Positions 51,251 through 58,290 of a stretch of DNA of 64,000 nucleotides are shown here, piece after piece. The stretch comes from Bradyrhizobium sp. B124 (GTDB taxonomy: Bacteria > Pseudomonadota > Alphaproteobacteria > Rhizobiales > Xanthobacteraceae). How positions within the stretch are numbered: the first letter of the stretch is position 1; the number at the start of each line of letters is the position of its first letter. The stretch spans positions 2,046,001-2,110,000 of the forward strand of contig NZ_CP152413.1 in NCBI RefSeq assembly GCF_038967635.1, read 5' to 3'. The notes beneath the pieces are model-generated. The model worked only from the letters and a program-made list of their open reading frames with translations, had not been told where the DNA came from and ran no database searches. The translations under genes and the position numbers were made by a program.

Positions 51251-52153
51251 ATGTCTCACGGCATTATCGAGAAGCTCGAGGACGTAACGCCGACCGTGTT
51301 GCGGGCGATGGCGTCGACCGACAACGCGCGGCTCCGAACGGTGATGGAAGCCTTCGTCAGGCACCTCCACGCCTTCGCCCGCGAGGTGAAACTCACCGAA
51401 GCGGAATATGATCTCGGCATCGATTTCCTGAACCGGATCGGACAGGCCACCCACGACAGCCACAACGAGGGCATCCTCTTCGCGGATGCGACCGGCTTCT
51501 CGACGCTGGTCTGCCTGCTGAACAACGGCAACGCCGGTGCGACCGAAACCGCGGCAGCATTGCTGGGCCCATTCTGGCGGGCCAATTCTCCCCGAACGCA
51601 GAACGGAGCATCGATCGTTCGTTCTGCGACACCCGGCCCCGAACTCTTCGTCGCGTGCGAGGTCGTCGACATCGCGGGCAAGCCCCTCGCCAATGTCGAG
51701 GTCGACGTCTGGCAATCCTCACCGGTCGGCCTCTACGAGAACCAGGACGAAACGCAGGCAGACATGAACCTGCGCGGCAAGTTCACCACCGACGCCTCGG
51801 GTCGGTTTTCATTCAGATCGGTCAAGCCCGCCGGCTATCCCGTGCCGACCGATGGCCCGGTCGGCGACATGCTGCGCGCCCAGAACAGGCATCCCTACCG
51901 GCCGGCACACATGCACTTCCTGGGCTTCAAGCCCGGCTACAAGACGCTGATCACGCAGGTCTTCGTCGACCACGACAAACACCTGGACAGCGACGTGGTG
52001 TTCGGAGTGACGCGCGCGCTGGTCGGCGATTATCGCCGGCATGACGACGGCGACCCACCGGCGCCCGGGGTCCGCGCGCCCTGGTACACGCTGAACTATC
52101 GTTTCACCATGGAAAACGGTGAAGCGATCCTCCCCAAGCCGCCGATCAAGTGA
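51251..52153 (+). CDS. Intradiol ring-cleavage dioxygenase, hydroxyquinol 1,2-dioxygenase type
   Basis: 300 residues. The N-terminal helical dimerisation domain (LRAMASTDNARLRTVMEAF) is followed by the catalytic beta sandwich. Iron(III) ligands fit Tyr162 (GLYEN), Tyr196 (AGYPVP), His220 and His222 (PAHMHF), with spacings nearly the same as in known hydroxyquinol dioxygenases. The motif GYPVPTDGPVGDMLRAQNRHPYRPAH is typical of that subgroup and of chlorocatechol enzymes. It would open 1,2,4-trihydroxybenzene between two hydroxyl-bearing carbons to give maleylacetate. First gene of a four-gene operon. Confidence 0.93.
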   Translation: MSHGIIEKLEDVTPTVLRAMASTDNARLRTVMEAFVRHLHAFAREVKLTEAEYDLGIDFLNRIGQATHDSHNEGILFADATGFSTLVCLLNNGNAGATETAAALLGPFWRANSPRTQNGASIVRSATPGPELFVACEVVDIAGKPLANVEVDVWQSSPVGLYENQDETQADMNLRGKFTTDASGRFSFRSVKPAGYPVPTDGPVGDMLRAQNRHPYRPAHMHFLGFKPGYKTLITQVFVDHDKHLDSDVVFGVTRALVGDYRRHDDGDPPAPGVRAPWYTLNYRFTMENGEAILPKPPIK

Positions 52154-52161
52154 GGCACACG

Positions 52162-52917
52162 ATGAATCAATCCGTGAAGGACAAGGTCGTGCTCGTCGTA
52201 GGTGGCGCCGGCAGCATCGGGGCCGTGTCCGCCAAGCGCTTCGCCGAACTCGGTGCCCGCATCGCAATCAGCCACCGCGACGTTCCGGACGAAGCGGCCG
52301 CCGCGGCAACGGTGGTGCAATCCCTGCATGGAGACGGCCACGCCGCGTTGATCGCCGACGTCGCGCAGACGGCAACCCTGAAAGCACTGCGCGCCGAGAT
52401 CGAGCGGCGCTTCGGCCGGCTCGATATCCTCGTCAACGCCGCCGGCTTTACCAAGCCGGTGCCTCACGCCGATCTCGACGCGCTGGACGACGACCTGATT
52501 GACCGGATGTTCGCGGTCAACTGGCGCGGACAATTTGCGGCGATCCGCACCTTCGCTCCGCTCCTGAAGGCATCCGGCGACGGCCTCGTCGTTTCGATAT
52601 CATCGATCGCGGGCACCAACGGGATCGGGTCCTCGATTGCCTATTGTGCCGTCAAGGCCGGCATCGACGTCATGACGAAATCGCTCGCCCGCGTGCTGGC
52701 CCCCGAGGTGCGGGTGCTCGCGGTCGCACCCGGCGTGGTCGACACCGGCTTCGTTCCGGGGCGCGGCGCGGACTTCAACGCCAAGACCGCGACGACGACA
52801 CCGCTGAAGCGGATCGCGACTGCAGAGGACATCGCCTCGGCCATTCTCGCCTGCGCAACCCAACTCGGCTTCGCGACCGGAACGACTTTCGTGGTCGACG
52901 GCGGCCGCTCGCTTTGA
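52162..52917 (+). CDS. Short-chain dehydrogenase/reductase in the dioxygenase operon
   Basis: 251 residues. The nucleotide-binding loop reads GGAGSIG rather than TGxxxGIG. Ser lies in SISSIAG, and the YxxxK pair is Tyr161/Lys165 in YCAVK. FVVDGGRSL closes the protein, as in FabG-like SDRs. It starts nine bases after the dioxygenase stop, with GAGG as ribosome-binding site, so the genes are coupled. It could reduce or oxidise a ring-cleavage product or an upstream cyclic alcohol; the reaction is not fixed by the sequence. Confidence 0.9.
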   Translation: MNQSVKDKVVLVVGGAGSIGAVSAKRFAELGARIAISHRDVPDEAAAAATVVQSLHGDGHAALIADVAQTATLKALRAEIERRFGRLDILVNAAGFTKPVPHADLDALDDDLIDRMFAVNWRGQFAAIRTFAPLLKASGDGLVVSISSIAGTNGIGSSIAYCAVKAGIDVMTKSLARVLAPEVRVLAVAPGVVDTGFVPGRGADFNAKTATTTPLKRIATAEDIASAILACATQLGFATGTTFVVDGGRSL

Positions 52918-52929
52918 AAGAACAAGTCT

Positions 52930-53838
52930 ATGCGATCCCCCCGCGAAAAGGTCATCATCACCTGCGCCGTGACCGGCAACCTGACGACACCCGAGCAGAC
53001 CCCCCATCTTCCCATCACGCCGGCGCAGATCGCTGACGCCTGTCTCTACGCCGCCGATGCGGGCGCCGCCATCGTCCACATCCACGTTCGGGACCCGCTT
53101 ACCGGCCGTCCCTCGATGCTGCTCGACCACTATGTCGACGTCGTCGAGCGCATTCGCGCGCGCAACCCCGCGTTGATCCTCAACATTACGACAGGACCGG
53201 GCGGACGCTTTGTTCCATCCAGGGACGATCCGAAGGTGGCCGCCGAGGGCACGACCCTGATGGCGCCGGAGAAGCGGGTCGAGCACGTCACCGTGCTGCG
53301 ACCGGACATTTGCACGCTCGATCTCAACACCATGAACTCCGGAGGCGAGGTCGTGATCAATACGCCGGCGAACGTTCGCCGGATGGCGAAAGTGATCGCG
53401 GACGCCGGCGTCAAACCGGAGATCGAGCTGTTCGATTCCGGCGATATCGCGCTGATGCGCGATCTGCTGGCCGACGGCTCTCTGCAAGGGCCAGTCCTGT
53501 GTTCCTTCGTGATGGGCGTTCGTTACGGCTTTCAGCCTGCCCCGGAAACCGTATTGTACGCGCGCGGCCTGCTGCCGTCGGACGCGGAGTTCACCGCGGT
53601 CGGCATCGGCAAGGCCGCATTCACGACGGTCGCACAATCCTATCTTGCGGGCGGTCACGTGCGGATCGGCCTGGAAGATGCGGTCTATCTCACGCGCGGC
53701 CAGTTCGCGACCTCCAACGCGGAAATGGTCACAAAGGCGCGCCGCATCGTCGAGGATCTCGGAGGCGCCGTCGCGACGATCGAGGACAGCCGGCGGATCG
53801 TCGGCCTGCCCTCGCCCACGAAGACAATCAAGGCTTAG
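52930..53838 (+). CDS. Beta-keto acid cleavage enzyme (BKACE, DUF849)
   Basis: 302 residues, TIM-barrel BKACE family. The zinc ligands are seen in IVHIHVRDP (His50, His52), and Glu249 lies in GLEDAVYL. The TTGPGG and CTLDLNTMNSGG stretches are family-typical. The family condenses a beta-keto acid with acetyl-CoA to give acetoacetate and a new acyl-CoA. It was first known as 3-keto-5-aminohexanoate cleavage enzyme of lysine fermentation, but members use many beta-keto acids. In this operon a plausible substrate is 3-oxoadipate, giving succinyl-CoA and acetoacetate; that is inference. Starts 12 bases after the SDR stop. Confidence 0.92.
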   Translation: MRSPREKVIITCAVTGNLTTPEQTPHLPITPAQIADACLYAADAGAAIVHIHVRDPLTGRPSMLLDHYVDVVERIRARNPALILNITTGPGGRFVPSRDDPKVAAEGTTLMAPEKRVEHVTVLRPDICTLDLNTMNSGGEVVINTPANVRRMAKVIADAGVKPEIELFDSGDIALMRDLLADGSLQGPVLCSFVMGVRYGFQPAPETVLYARGLLPSDAEFTAVGIGKAAFTTVAQSYLAGGHVRIGLEDAVYLTRGQFATSNAEMVTKARRIVEDLGGAVATIEDSRRIVGLPSPTKTIKA

Positions 53839-53847
53839 GAGCGAACT

Positions 53848-54870
53848 ATGAATGCCATCACCAGATCGGGGACCGATGTCGTCGTCGAGGCGACCTGCGT
53901 GCGGCTCAATGCCAAAGCCGCCGATGCGGCGGCGATCGCGCCGTCCATCGAGAAACACTCGCTCACGCGGCAACCACACGAAGTCGTGGTTGCGATCGAA
54001 GCCGCGGGCGTCAACCCGTCGGACGTCAAGGCCGCCACGGGATTGATGCCCTATGCGGTGTTCCCAAGAACCCCGGGCCGTGATTTTTCCGGGCGGGTGG
54101 TCGAAGGGCCGGACGCATTGATCGGAAAAGCCGTGTTCGGTTCGTCGGGCGACCTCGGAATCCGCCGCGACGGTACGCACGCCAGCCATGTCGTCGTCGA
54201 GGCCGCGGCCCTGGTCGAAAAGCCGGACGGCATTTCCATGGATGAGGCTGCAGGGATCGGCGTACCGTTCGTGACAGCCATCGAAGGCTTTCGGCGAGCC
54301 GGCGCGCCGAAACCCGGTGAACATGTCCTCATCATGGGCGTCAACGGCAAGGTCGGGCAGGCTGCGGTCCAGCTTGCGACCTGGCAAGGCGCCAGGGTGA
54401 TCGGCGTGGTGCGCAAGGACGAACCCTACGAAGGCCACGCCAACGCCCCGATCCAAATCATCAATTCCTCGACGGCCGACGTCGCGGAGCGTGTGCGCGA
54501 ACTGACCGACGGCCACGGAGCCGATATCGTCTTCAACACGGTCGGTGACCCCTATTTCGACGATGCGCATCATTCGCTTGCAAGGGCCGGGCGGCAGATC
54601 CTGATTGCCACGACCAACCAGACGGTCAAATTCAACATCCTGGAATTCTATCGCGGACGGCACACTTACCTCGGCGTCGACACGCTTGCGTTTTCCACGA
54701 TCGAGAGCGCAGAGCTGCTGCGCAGCGTGCTACCAGGGTTTTCCGGCGGCTTCCTGCGCCCCTATCCGATCATCCCGTCCTCGATCTACCCGCTCACTGA
54801 GACGAAGGCGGCCTACACCGCAGTGATCGGATCATCGCGCAACCGCGTCGTACTGCGACCGGGAGCCTGA
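53848..54870 (+). CDS. Quinone-oxidoreductase-like medium-chain reductase
   Basis: 340 residues, MDR superfamily. The N-terminal GroES-like domain (VVAIEAAGVNPSDVKAATG) lacks the zinc-binding Cys clusters, and the Rossmann domain begins HVLIMGVNGKVGQAAVQLA (about 152-170). It is therefore an NADPH-dependent reductase or quinone oxidoreductase, not a zinc alcohol dehydrogenase. It starts nine bases after BKACE. By position it could reduce the double bond of maleylacetate, replacing the usual iron-type maleylacetate reductase, but this is untested. Last intact gene of the operon. Confidence 0.88.
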   Translation: MNAITRSGTDVVVEATCVRLNAKAADAAAIAPSIEKHSLTRQPHEVVVAIEAAGVNPSDVKAATGLMPYAVFPRTPGRDFSGRVVEGPDALIGKAVFGSSGDLGIRRDGTHASHVVVEAAALVEKPDGISMDEAAGIGVPFVTAIEGFRRAGAPKPGEHVLIMGVNGKVGQAAVQLATWQGARVIGVVRKDEPYEGHANAPIQIINSSTADVAERVRELTDGHGADIVFNTVGDPYFDDAHHSLARAGRQILIATTNQTVKFNILEFYRGRHTYLGVDTLAFSTIESAELLRSVLPGFSGGFLRPYPIIPSSIYPLTETKAAYTAVIGSSRNRVVLRPGA

Positions 54871-54876
54871 TCATGA

Positions 54877-55077
54877 ATGTCGTTCGCTTCGTCAGGGAAT
54901 GCGGCGCTCGTGCTGGTCGACCACCAGGTCGGGCTCATTGACGCAATCCGAAACGTATTGCGATCATGATCGCCGATCATCCACAGTTCGGAACGCATAG
55001 TCGGCCACTACACCCGCGATGTCGCCCGGGAGGACGACGTCATCCGGACGTTTGCTCGGCTGACGACGAAGAGCTAG
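54877..55077 (+). pseudogene. Remnant of an isochorismatase-family hydrolase gene
   Basis: ATG 54877 opens MSFASSGNAALVLVDHQVGL, followed by IDAIRNVLRS and TGA at 54967-54969. The VLVDHQ stretch with its Asp is the start of the isochorismatase-like (YcaC-type) fold, which should run about 200 residues. The same frame stays open after the stop and ends with IVGHYTRDVAREDDVIRTF and a TAG at 55075. The gene seems to have lost its middle. It lies just after the ring-cleavage operon, of which it may once have been the fifth gene. The rest of 54871-55190 is featureless. Confidence 0.6.
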
Positions 55078-55190
55078 AAGGTGCGCCGCCGGGGTTTTGC
55101 CGGAGCAGAACGAAGCCAGATTGGAAAACCGCCAAGGGATCTTGGAAAACTCCTTGGTCTAGACTACGAAAAGATCAACAAAATCAATAT

Positions 55191-55277
55191 GCGGACGTGG
55201 CGGAACTGGTAGACGCAAGGGACTTAAAATCCCTCGACGGCAACGTCATGTGGGTTCGAGTCCCACCGCCCGCACCA
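55191..55277 (+). tRNA. tRNA-Leu (anticodon UAA)
   Basis: 87 bases with all class II features: acceptor GCGGACG, D arm GCGGAACTGGTAGACGC, anticodon stem AGGGA / TCCCT with loop CTTAAAA, a long variable arm GACG-GCAA-CGTC, T arm GTGGGTTCGAGTCCCAC, and an encoded CCA end. The anticodon TAA reads UUA. Base 5 (A) faces C in the 3' strand (CGCCCGC), an A-C mismatch in the acceptor stem. No duplicated 3' end is seen nearby, so I find no sign of an integrated element. Confidence 0.95.
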
Positions 55278-55295
55278 GTCTGTTGCGCACCGCTC

Positions 55296-57230
55296 TTACT
55301 TCTTGGCCTTGGCCTTTTTTGGCTTGGCCTTCTTCGTCGTCCTGGCCTTGGTTTTCTTTGCCTCTGCGGCCTTAGCCGGCTTCCTCGCCTTCTTCGCCGA
55401 TTTCTTGGCTGACGTCTTGGCGACTTTCTTGGCCGATGTCTTCGTGGCTTTCTTCGTGGCTTTCTTGGGCACTTTCTTGACGGCTGTCTTCGTCGACACC
55501 CCGCCAGCCACACTGGACTGTTGCGCCGCGCCGCCACCGCCTCCGCTGCCCGTCGGACGGGGCGGCACCGGCTCCTCCATCCAGAAATCCAGCTCCTGCT
55601 CCTTGCCGCCGCCGGGCTTCCAGCCGTCGAGCGAATAAATCTGATCCGGATTGCCGCCGCTGCCGAGATAGCCGCGCCAGGAATAGTGGTCGTAGACGCC
55701 GTTGATGTGCAGCGCATAGGCTTGGGCAAGCTGCTTGTTGCCGCGGATGATCACGAGATTCTCGTCGTTCTTCTCCGAAGCGGCGACCGAGAAATTGTGC
55801 GATCCGGTGATGACGGCGCAATTGTCGGAGAACGGATCGATCACGATGGTCTTGGAGTGAACGATCGCGATCATCCCGGCGTTGCGGATCTGCTGGACGC
55901 TGAACTCGACGTCGGCCCATGAGGGTTCGTTGGTCGCGCTCACACCATGCGGCAGCTGGACGTCGTCATGGAAGGATTGCTTCGGTGCGCCCGATTTGAC
56001 GACCTCCCCTCCGACCGAAACGATGTCGCCGTTCTTGCTGGCCATCATGGTCGACACCACGCCACGGACATAGATGTCGTTCTGCTGTGCGCGGACCAGC
56101 AGGGCATCCAGCAACGGCGATTGACCCGGCATGAACATCAGGAAGAGCGCGCCGTCCTTGGCGTTCTTGATGAGGTCCAGCACCGGCTTGAACTCCGCCT
56201 CGCCGTTGGTCGCGGCGAAGAAGACCGAAATGTTGCTGTCGCTGGTCGGACTGGAATTCGACGTCTTGAGCGCGGGCGGCATGGCATTGCCCGCGGCGAC
56301 CAGCTTGCCCCACTGATCGAGGTAGCGCTTGGCGATCACCGCATTCTCGATGATCAGCACGTTGTTGAGCTGCGTGCACAGCCCGGTGGTGGTCCAGTTG
56401 GTGCTGCCGGTGAGCACGCGGATCGCGTTGCCATGCGCGTCGCTCTCGACCACGAACTTGTTGTGGACGCTCGGTGACGACCTGCCCGCATTCGACAGAT
56501 CGCGATGCTTGACCGTCAGGCCGGCGCCACTGAGCTCGCCCGCGATGTTCGGCTTGGTCGCACTGCCATTGCCGAGCAGAACGTTGCCGCGGCTGCCGAA
56601 CGGTTTCAGCGCGCCGACCAACTCCTCGTCATTCATCTCGTAGATGGCGGCATGGATCTGGCTGCCGCGGAGATCGGCATCGTGCAAGAAGGCCAGGATC
56701 TCGTGCAGGGCGTCGCCTGAAAGGTAGCGGCGCGCCTGGTTGGCCGGGTCGGACAGGCCCTTGACGAAATTGCGCAGCGCGTCGTCGGACGTATCGCCCT
56801 GCACGAAGCGGCTGACGATCTGCGACATCAGGGTGCCGCGGTTGAAATAAGCCGACAAGCCGCCGCCCGCATCGCCCGAAGCAACCGTCGGCGTCGTCCA
56901 GGCCGTCACCGTGGCCGCATCGGGCGTGAAAGTCCCGTTCGCGCCGCCCTTCATTGCGGTGACGCGATACGAGACATTCTCCGTATCGACGACGCTGTGA
57001 TCGGCCCAGATGCAGCGCCGGAACGGCGATTGCGTCGAGGATATGCCGGCGTCCGCGACCGGTTTCTCGCCGGGCTTCGGCGGAATGCGGTTGGACAGCA
57101 CGGTCGTCTGTTGCGTGATGTTGTTGCGCCGCTCGAGCTGGAAGCCGACCCAGTCGTTGGACCAGGTGTCCGGCTGCCAGGCGATCAGGATATCATCGGC
57201 GTTCGCGTAGGCCTTGACATTGATGGTCAT
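55296..57230 (-). CDS. Phospholipase-D-like protein with histone-H1-like tail
   Basis: 644 residues. Residues 1-120 look like a fibronectin-type-III-like beta domain (DILIAWQPDTWSNDWVGFQLERR, VSYRVTAMKGG). Two PLD active-site motifs follow: SVHNKFVVESD...TGSTNW (about 254) and IVHSKTIVIDPFSDN...TGSHNFS (about 456), both complete HxK(x4)D. Residues about 578-644 are a Lys/Ala/Thr-rich tail with KKAxKKxAKK repeats, as in histone H1-like proteins. No signal peptide is seen. The enzyme could act on phospholipid or nucleic-acid phosphodiesters; the basic tail favours binding to DNA or RNA. GGGGAAA precedes ATG 57230. Confidence 0.85.
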   Translation of the reverse strand: MTINVKAYANADDILIAWQPDTWSNDWVGFQLERRNNITQQTTVLSNRIPPKPGEKPVADAGISSTQSPFRRCIWADHSVVDTENVSYRVTAMKGGANGTFTPDAATVTAWTTPTVASGDAGGGLSAYFNRGTLMSQIVSRFVQGDTSDDALRNFVKGLSDPANQARRYLSGDALHEILAFLHDADLRGSQIHAAIYEMNDEELVGALKPFGSRGNVLLGNGSATKPNIAGELSGAGLTVKHRDLSNAGRSSPSVHNKFVVESDAHGNAIRVLTGSTNWTTTGLCTQLNNVLIIENAVIAKRYLDQWGKLVAAGNAMPPALKTSNSSPTSDSNISVFFAATNGEAEFKPVLDLIKNAKDGALFLMFMPGQSPLLDALLVRAQQNDIYVRGVVSTMMASKNGDIVSVGGEVVKSGAPKQSFHDDVQLPHGVSATNEPSWADVEFSVQQIRNAGMIAIVHSKTIVIDPFSDNCAVITGSHNFSVAASEKNDENLVIIRGNKQLAQAYALHINGVYDHYSWRGYLGSGGNPDQIYSLDGWKPGGGKEQELDFWMEEPVPPRPTGSGGGGGAAQQSSVAGGVSTKTAVKKVPKKATKKATKTSAKKVAKTSAKKSAKKARKPAKAAEAKKTKARTTKKAKPKKAKAKK

Positions 57231-57354
57231 CGCAATTTCCCCGAGGCTGGGTATCGGCCCGGCGGACAATACTCCGCAAACCTTGGGTAGTTTGTGAAAT
57301 AGACGACAACTGTTCGTGCAAATCGGCGCGGCGCGGCGCGCCGGGCGTCGAGCC

Positions 57355-57642
57355 TTACTCGAACGCCAGTCCCAGCCGCTTCTGCTTCTTCCATACGATG
57401 CGGGACGGCCACCGCTGGCCGTCGACGCCGAGGGTGAAGCGGTCGGGAAACCACAGCGGCGAGTTCACTTCGATGCAGGCGCCCTGAGGCGAGAGATTCC
57501 GCACCGTGCAGGCGATCACTTCATTGCCGAACTCGATCGCTCCCGACTTGAGGACGCGGCGGCGTGCGCCGGAACGGCGCTTCTCGGTCGGCATTGGCTG
57601 TTGCGCGCTGGCCGGTGCGGGCCCGCTATGGTCGTCGGCCAT
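57355..57642 (-). CDS. Single PilZ-domain protein
   Basis: 95 residues with the c-di-GMP motifs KRRSGARRRVLKSGAIEF (RxxxR region, about 21-32) and VRNLSPQGACIEV (NxSxxG, about 48-54). The ending KKQKRLGLAFE matches PilZ. A cytoplasmic second-messenger receptor whose output is unknown. Divergent from the small membrane protein. Confidence 0.85.
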   Translation of the reverse strand: MADDHSGPAPASAQQPMPTEKRRSGARRRVLKSGAIEFGNEVIACTVRNLSPQGACIEVNSPLWFPDRFTLGVDGQRWPSRIVWKKQKRLGLAFE

Positions 57643-57909
57643 GGGCCCGTCGCGGTAGGTACACAAGTCGGCGGTCAGACTACGACACAATACTGACGGG
57701 AACCTTAAGGCCGCCGCTATCCAAATTGGTATGCCACCCACGGCCTGAGCAGGCGGCGTCACGATGCCTGCATCACCTGATCGTGTTTTGAGGGTGTGGC
57801 AGGGTTCACATGCCGCGATCGCCACGTGATGTAGTGTCGGCGCATTGGAAATTCCGGCCGCACATTTCGCGGCCCTCAGATTTCGAGATCAATGTGTTGG
57901 AGATAGGCG

Positions 57910-58206
57910 ATGACGATTGCGGATCGCAATCAGATTGTCGGCAATGCCGCGCCCGATCACGGTGCTTCCATCCTCGAACACGGCGACGACGCGGCTCACT
58001 GCAGCAACGGGCTTAACGCACAGAGATTCCTCGATGCGACGCCCAACGAGCGCGCGATCTACCGGCGATGGATTCGCAGCGCGATCGCGGCGTGCGGATT
58101 GTTGGCGTTCGCCGCGGGCGTAATGGTCTGGATGAACGGCGCCGGCGTCGGACAGACCCAGCTCACGAGCCTGTCGAGCACGAGCAACGCTAAATCGGGC
58201 CACTAG
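57910..58206 (+). CDS. Small single-pass membrane protein, unknown
   Basis: 98 residues. A charged soluble N-terminal half (SILEHGDDAAHCSNGL, ATPNERAIYRRWIR) is followed by one membrane helix (about 56-76; AIAACGLLAFAAGVMVWM) and a Ser/Thr-rich tail. GGAGAT lies close upstream of the ATG. Not recognised. The 267-base gap before it has no clear element. Confidence 0.6.
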   Translation: MTIADRNQIVGNAAPDHGASILEHGDDAAHCSNGLNAQRFLDATPNERAIYRRWIRSAIAACGLLAFAAGVMVWMNGAGVGQTQLTSLSSTSNAKSGH

Positions 58207-58241
58207 ATTAGCCGCCGTCGCGGCGCGGCTGCGCGAAACGA

Positions 58242-58269
58242 AAACGGCCGGGACAAGTCCCGGCCGTTT
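58242..58269. terminator. Bidirectional intrinsic terminator
   Basis: AAACGGCCGGGAC and GTCCCGGCCGTTT are perfect complements around an AA loop (13-bp stem; the tightest pairs would open). The A-run before and T-run after make it work on both strands. It sits between the convergent small membrane protein and solute-binding-protein genes. Confidence 0.85.
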
Positions 58270-58290
58270 GTATTGCGTCAAGCCGCAAGC

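Noticed and set aside
52600..54663. A 687-codon reverse frame across the SDR, BKACE and MDR genes
   Set aside because: All three forward genes have intact catalytic motifs and tight operon spacing; the reverse frame has none.
55191..57230. Integrated genomic island at the tRNA-Leu gene
   Set aside because: No integrase, no duplicated tRNA 3' end and no composition break are visible within the window.
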